A stretch of 64,000 nucleotides of DNA, taken from NCBI RefSeq assembly GCF_905475395.1, contig NC_058340.1, positions 69,666,181 to 69,730,180 of the forward strand, in the 5' to 3' direction. The translations under genes and the position numbers were made by a program. Origin of the DNA: Chrysoperla carnea. Its lineage: Eukaryota > Arthropoda > Insecta > Neuroptera > Chrysopidae. Every line of letters begins with the position of its first letter. The stretch's first letter is position 1. This document shows positions 58,576 to 64,000 of the stretch, piece by piece. The notes under the pieces were generated by a model that was given only the letters and a program-made list of their open reading frames with translations, did no database searches and was not told the origin of the DNA.

Positions 58576-60605
58576 ATATAAACGAACCTCGATAAAAATT
58601 AACCCACTGCCTTTTCTTTTGCTCATCAGGTTTTTTCTTTTAAATAAAATAACTTGATAATAATTACGTTAAGTCATAAATAATTATAAAGAAATAAAAC
58701 TCTTTGAAATAGATTTCAAGTGACTGGCACGCGCAAATGAAAGTGGTTTTTCCAAGCCTATGGTTCGGTTTCCTATTACTTTCTTACACTGGTTCTACAT
58801 AAAGTAAAATTTTCACAAATCAAATTAGAAATATGGTAAAGGTGGGAAAACAGGAGAATAAAAAGGGGAGTATATAGTATAGTGTATATAATGAAAATCT
58901 AGACAGAAGTAGTAAAATTGTGAATGTTAAAACGGAAGTGATTTTATGATTCATTAACATATAAATTTTACGTCGTCGTATATTCTACCACATTCCCCTT
59001 TCATCCCCTTCAACCTGTTCTATGTGTATGTATATTATTAAGGTAAAACTCTCATAATCATTATACTTGACGAATTTCAGTGTGGTAAAATGGGGTGGAG
59101 AGGATAGATTTTATAATATATAAAACATCTTTGTCACAAAATATAATCAGATTTTCATATATAAATCTTCCTTCTGTAAGTAGTATTTTCACTTTAAAGA
59201 TCTGAAAATTCTATTTTCCGAAAATTTCTAGAGTATGTATGTTAGATTTAGTTAGGAGTTTTCAAACTACACAAAGTTTCTTCTACATTTTAATAAATAT
59301 GTGATGGCGATACACCTAATGTACTTATACAGGGTGCTAAAAAAATCGCATCACATGAGTGTTTCCAGTAACGGTAAATGTAAATTTTTTACGCATTCTA
59401 AAAATGGCTACCGGTTGTGTTTTTCTAATATAATAGTAGCCACTACCGATTCGTAGCTATGATTAATCAAACCAGAAGCTGCCATAACATAACAAGAAGA
59501 AATCCTTTCAACCGTCTTTATGAGCACAGATTTGTAGCCGCATATGAAAAAGTGTTGAGTATTTTCAGTACTAAAGTTTTATTCGTTACTCCCCAGGTCT
59601 TGCTTCGAGAAAATTCACTCACCTAGGCCAACCATTACCTTTCATATTTATAATTTCTTGACTTCAAACCAGTCTCTCTATTTTTGAAAGCTCCAAATGT
59701 TTCAGAACATGTCTTCTTTAATATCAATATAAGCCTCACGTTTTAAATGCCTTAAACTTATAGCACCTTATGGTCAGGTGATATAATGTAGTTACCTGAG
59801 AAGAAATACAGCCTTGTTTGTCCCCAAGATATTCAACTTTTGAAAAACCATGTATTTTATACAGTGAATTTAAAAATTGGATGGATTCGAATTTCATTAA
59901 ATTCGATAGACTTTAAATAAATATCGGGCAAGTGTATTTTTCGGCTTTCAAAACAATGTGTCTTTCTCGAGTTATTGGACTGTGAGTACCCATACTTTTT
60001 AAACACCTTGTACTAAATATATTTATATGAATGAATGAATAATATTATTAAACTTTAAATAAAATTTACATAAATAATGAATATTTCATAAATATAAATA
60101 CTTTCTAGATAGAATCTAGGTATATACGTATCTCTAGGTACTGTAGTCATATTCTATACTATTATTATATACAGAAAATAGATAATAGCATCATATAGAT
60201 AAGGCGATATATAACTTGCTTTGCTCGAGTAAGTATTTATAAATACTTTTTATATAGAAATATGGAAAAACTTAAAATCGTCTTTTACCTCGAGCACTTC
60301 TTTTATAAAGATAAAAAAATCACTGATGTTAAAAGAAACTTAAAATAGTGATTTTTTTTTAGAAAAAAAGGTAATCTCTAATTATTATTGAGAAAATCAT
60401 TATCATGCAATAGCTTAGAATTGAACTAAGATAACAAGCTCCATTTCATTTTCAACCGGCTTTGAATTAATAGGAGAATCTTAAGAAACTATAGTAATTT
60501 ACAACAATACTGTTCAAATGTATAAATAAACTGTCTAATGAAAATGGTATACCATTAGGGAAAAATAGTAGTAGTATAGTCAGGCCTCGTAATTGCCTTG
60601 TTTTT
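58576..60605. other. Non-coding stretch
   Basis: No gene, RNA or strong repeat recognised. Confidence 0.45.
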
Positions 60606-61005
60606 ATACCAAGTGTATATGAACTGTAGTCAAGGTATACTAAGTTTAGTTCCAAGTTTGTAACGCTTAAAAATATTATTGCTACGAGCATAATTTCGAT
60701 TTAAGTGTTCATAAAATTCCGGTTCATTTCCGGTTGTCCGGTTGTCGTTCGACAACGCGATAACTCAACAACGAAAAAAGATATCAATCTAAAATTTTTA
60801 TAGCGTGCTCAGGACGTAAAAAGTGAGGTTGATTTCGTAAATGAACAACATAGGTCAACTGGGTCTTGCATCCGTAAGATCCATCTTGTAAAGCGTTAGA
60901 GATAGAACTAACGTTTAAATATAAAAAATGTTTCTTATAAAGAAATAAACAACTTTTGTCTGAAACATTTTTTCGTAAACATCACTGTTTACACATGAGG
61001 GTTTC
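60606..61005 (+). repeat. CATG-ended repeat family, 3'-truncated copy
   Basis: Starts ATACCAAGTGTATATG and runs through AAAACATCACTGTTTACAC-like wording, then stops. Small deletions occur in the CCGTCCG block. Confidence 0.75.
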
Positions 61006-61740
61006 ACGTGTTTGAGAATGAAAATTGAACTATTATCGATTAGTTTGACTCTCAATTTGACTCAGATCACGTCATATAATAGAAATTTGGTTAAAAAAGT
61101 TAAAAGTTTTGTGAACTTTTTTTTTCTATGTGCGTTTACGAAAAATTGAATAAAAAAAAATTAGAAAAATCAACTGTTACCGAAATATGAGTAGTTCTTT
61201 AGGACAACCTTTAAATATCCGGATGTTTTCATATCAAAAAAGGAAGGCTTTTTATTATAATCCTTTTATGATGAAATTATTTACCGTGTATCGTTTTTAG
61301 ATATAAAAAAATAACATTTTGAAATAAGAAAAAACATAAATAACTTTAGGGAATACGCCTCGCATCGGATCGGATCGGCTGATATTTTCCTTGGTGAATT
61401 TTCCAATTACATTTTTAATATGTTTTAAAATCCTTATAATCGGATATGTTTATTTTATTTTTGTGTGTATGTAGTTTTGTGTTAGGAGTAGTTACCTGCG
61501 GGATATTGAGGATAATATTACAGACAGAATACCTAGAATTATTTATTATGTATGAAAAAATAAGTCCAAATATTTATTTTTTTTTTTGCAGTTTTATACT
61601 GTTTATTTTTATAATTACTAAAGCTTTAAAAATATTTAAACAGCTTTGAGAGAGAGAGTGTGTGCTATTTTATTTTGACGATGTAGAAGAGAATAGCCAT
61701 TTTAATCGTACTCCTTAACTTCAAAAGCCTGTTAATCATC
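61006..61740. other. Non-coding stretch
   Basis: The frame 61446-61649 is hydrophobic and low complexity. I see no reason to call it a gene. Confidence 0.45.
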
Positions 61741-62012
61741 AAATTAAGGATGTATGAGCACGGTAGTGGGGGGACAAATTTAAAAAATATATATTTTCAA
61801 TTTTGAAGAATAAAATTTTTCGACATCTGGCGTAATTTTCAAAATATCGAAAATTGCAAATTTTGTTTAATTATTCAGCTTTCGATATTTCGAAAACAAC
61901 GGAACATATTGAAAAATTTCATTTTGATTTTTTTGTCTACCTTCATGAAGTTTTAAAAAAATTGTCAAAATTGGAAATAACATAAAATTAATTTCAACCC
62001 TAAATCTAACCT
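61741..62012 (+). repeat. Dispersed 300-bp repeat (GAGCACGGTAGT type), copy 3
   Basis: Starts AAGGATGTATGAGCACGG and ends TTTCAACCCTAAATCTAA. It is in the same direction as the copy at 30588. Confidence 0.8.
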
Positions 62013-62795
62013 GGTCCTACATCCCTTATATGGACGGTGACACTTGGTTTTGTTTTTTAAGATTCCTCCATAAGAGTCAATGTATTTTATATCGATTCAG
62101 CAGTTGAATATGGAGTAATATCCGAAACATGTCACATTATAAATTATAATAAAGTAGTTTCGCGAAAATTAAAGTGTTTAAATTTCTAATAGAAGTTTTA
62201 TTTCTTCAAAATCCTAATTTCATTTTAATTATTTTAAGTTGTTGATTGGGATCCCTAATCGGGAACTGATTGGTATTGCCCAATCGGGAACTGGTTGAGG
62301 TTTTCCGTATACCGTTGTTACGTATTTGCGCTACATTTAGGATGAAAGTTTCTAGTCGGAATGTCCATAAATAAAGATACAATAATTTATTTAATCAAAA
62401 CAATAATGATCTTATCTTTAACAGTCCAATTCACCGCACATTCTTGTGCTATGTGGTCTTTAAAACAAGAACAACAACAATAATTACAATAGTTATGATA
62501 ACACTAATAAAATGTTTTGATTATTCAAATTTTAATAATCATCATTATTTATTTAATAAGATATATTTGAGAGAATCAAAACGAACCTTTTTAGACATAA
62601 AAGATATGGAAGTTTAAGTTTTTGGTTGACATTTGTAGACTTTAAATGATGGTTTGATATTCAAGTTTTGTTCTAACCATTCAATATAAAAGATAGATAT
62701 GAGAAATTCATTATCAGGACTGTATTTTAATCTTTGTTTCATAATACAGTGTGATTCGATATAGTGTATTTTCTGAACGAAAATTCAGCCTAAAT
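62013..62795. other. Non-coding stretch
   Basis: A short AATCGGGAACTGATTGG / AATCGGGAACTGGTTGA direct duplication lies near 62258 and 62282. No gene. Confidence 0.5.
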
Positions 62796-63050
62796 CAGGT
62801 TAATTTAATGATTGGTTGCAGAGTTTCTGAGATATCGCAATATTTGGATCGATTTTAGCCGATATCTCCAAAAATATTCGCCCAATCGTTAAATAAACCC
62901 GATTTTTTAATTTTTTGGGTCAAATTTACCTTACAAACTGAGTTTTATCAAATTCCGCCTTAAAAATTTTTTCTCGATTTTTCGATTTTTTTCTAAGGGT
63001 TACTCCTTAAGAAAATTGCAAAAAATCGATGAAACTCGACCAATTTCGAT
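62796..63050 (+). repeat. 299-bp repeat family, single unit
   Basis: Starts CAGGTTAATTTAATGATTGG and contains GAGATATCGCAATATTTGG. The 3' part is more diverged than in the other loci (AAGGGTTACTCCTTAAG in place of the palindrome). Confidence 0.8.
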
Positions 63051-64000
63051 GAAATTAAGTATAAATTCATTTTCAAAAAAGATTTAACTCACCAAAAAAT
63101 TAAAATCCATAAGATTGTGAACAAAAGAAAGGATAAGTGAGGTCTTTAAGCCTAGCAAAGCGCTTCTACAAAAGTAATATATATTGCTATTCAGTATGTT
63201 TCAGATATTAAGCCCTACCGTTTTTTTCGTTATGAAGCCAACTTGTAGGAAGTGAATACAAGGAAACATATGATATTTGTTCTCATTATATCTGAGATAA
63301 TCTAACCGAATTAAAAAACTTCCAACAAATGATTCCACCTCTGGTTTAAATAGAATCGATAAAACCGATTATCAAGATTTGTGTTGTTTTATGTTTTATA
63401 TGTTTGTTGACTACAAAACTAATAAACAAACTGATATAAACATTATAATTGTTTTATGAAGGTCCTTTTTAATTACAAATATAATTATTATATAACATGT
63501 GAGAGAGAGAAATGAGAAAGTAAAACCACTCAAATATGTATATGATGATGATTTAAGATTAAAATAATAATATGATTATATTTTGAAATAAATATATACA
63601 AGGTGTTCTATTATTGATAGAACAGATAATAATATCAGTAAATTATGCTTATCAAGGCAAATGGAAAAGCTCTTTACCAAATTTAGATCTGATTCCGAAT
63701 TCAGGAGATTTGATTATGGTAAAAATAGAAGGATGTATGCATTCACGTACCAATCAAACTTATTAAACGAAGTAGGTGTCACTTTATAATGTAGAGGTGA
63801 CGATCATAAAACAATAATTGATTATAAATTGATTAAATTGGGAAGGCAATACTATAAAAACTATTTTGTTGTCGATATTTATAAAGAAAACAAAAAGAAG
63901 AATACATATTTATCAAATTATTTAACCAATAAAGAGACACTTAGAGTGGATTGAAAAGTGTATTAATAATTAGTTTAATACACTGCAGGTAAGTATCACA
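63051..64000. other. Non-coding end of window
   Basis: No exon recognised. GGTAAGT at 63988-63994 is a donor-like word after TAATACACTGCAG, but no coding frame supports it. Confidence 0.45.

Noticed and set aside
58198..58581. 127-aa plus-strand open frame
   Set aside because: It is the antisense shadow of a decayed LINE C-terminus on the minus strand.
63988..64000. Donor-like GGTAAGT at the window end as a dpr exon boundary
   Set aside because: No open frame with Dpr wording precedes it, so it is probably a chance match.

Overview
The window is AT-rich, intron-rich animal DNA from an insect. Two genes support this: a GHSLGAH-type secreted lipase and an exon of the arthropod Dpr immunoglobulin family. 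Dense tRNA-derived SINEs, non-LTR retrotransposon tails and MITE-like repeats fit the same picture. I cannot place the order from sequence alone. There is no prokaryotic signal, and real coding DNA is only a few percent of the 64 kb.

Layout. 1-643 is a 5'-truncated non-LTR retrotransposon inside a 15-bp target-site duplication. 644-13,600 is non-coding with interspersed repeats. 13,675-15,651 (minus) is a complete five-exon lipase gene (362 aa) with TATA box and initiator. 15,366-20,346 is a large imperfect inverted duplication. Its right arm carries a second copy of the lipase promoter, 5' UTR and signal-peptide exon, now facing right. That copy can splice in frame to a new short terminal exon at 21,727, giving a 42-aa secreted peptide. 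22-52 kb is a repeat-rich, apparently non-coding stretch. 52,734-52,933 (plus) is one dpr-type exon whose flanking exons are not found in the window. 53-64 kb is probably dpr intron and holds more repeats and two decayed retrotransposon ends.

The most interesting object is the divergent pair at 13.7-21.8 kb: lipase leftwards, candidate micropeptide rightwards. The two copies of the promoter plus signal exon (180 bp) differ at one base. The adjoining copied intron differs at roughly 5 percent and by a 9-bp indel. This suggests a working second promoter or local gene conversion. The captured exon would give a small basic secreted peptide with two cysteines. The same orphan exon is also in phase with the dpr exon 32.5 kb downstream.

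Repeat content sorts into families recurring two or more times within the window: a 299-bp tandem family, a roughly 540-bp CATG-ended family, a roughly 650-bp family, a 145-bp-arm palindrome family with a 34-bp loop (inverted in one copy), two tRNA-derived SINE families, a TA-flanked MITE, and several shorter dispersed families. Boundaries given for repeats are by-eye estimates.
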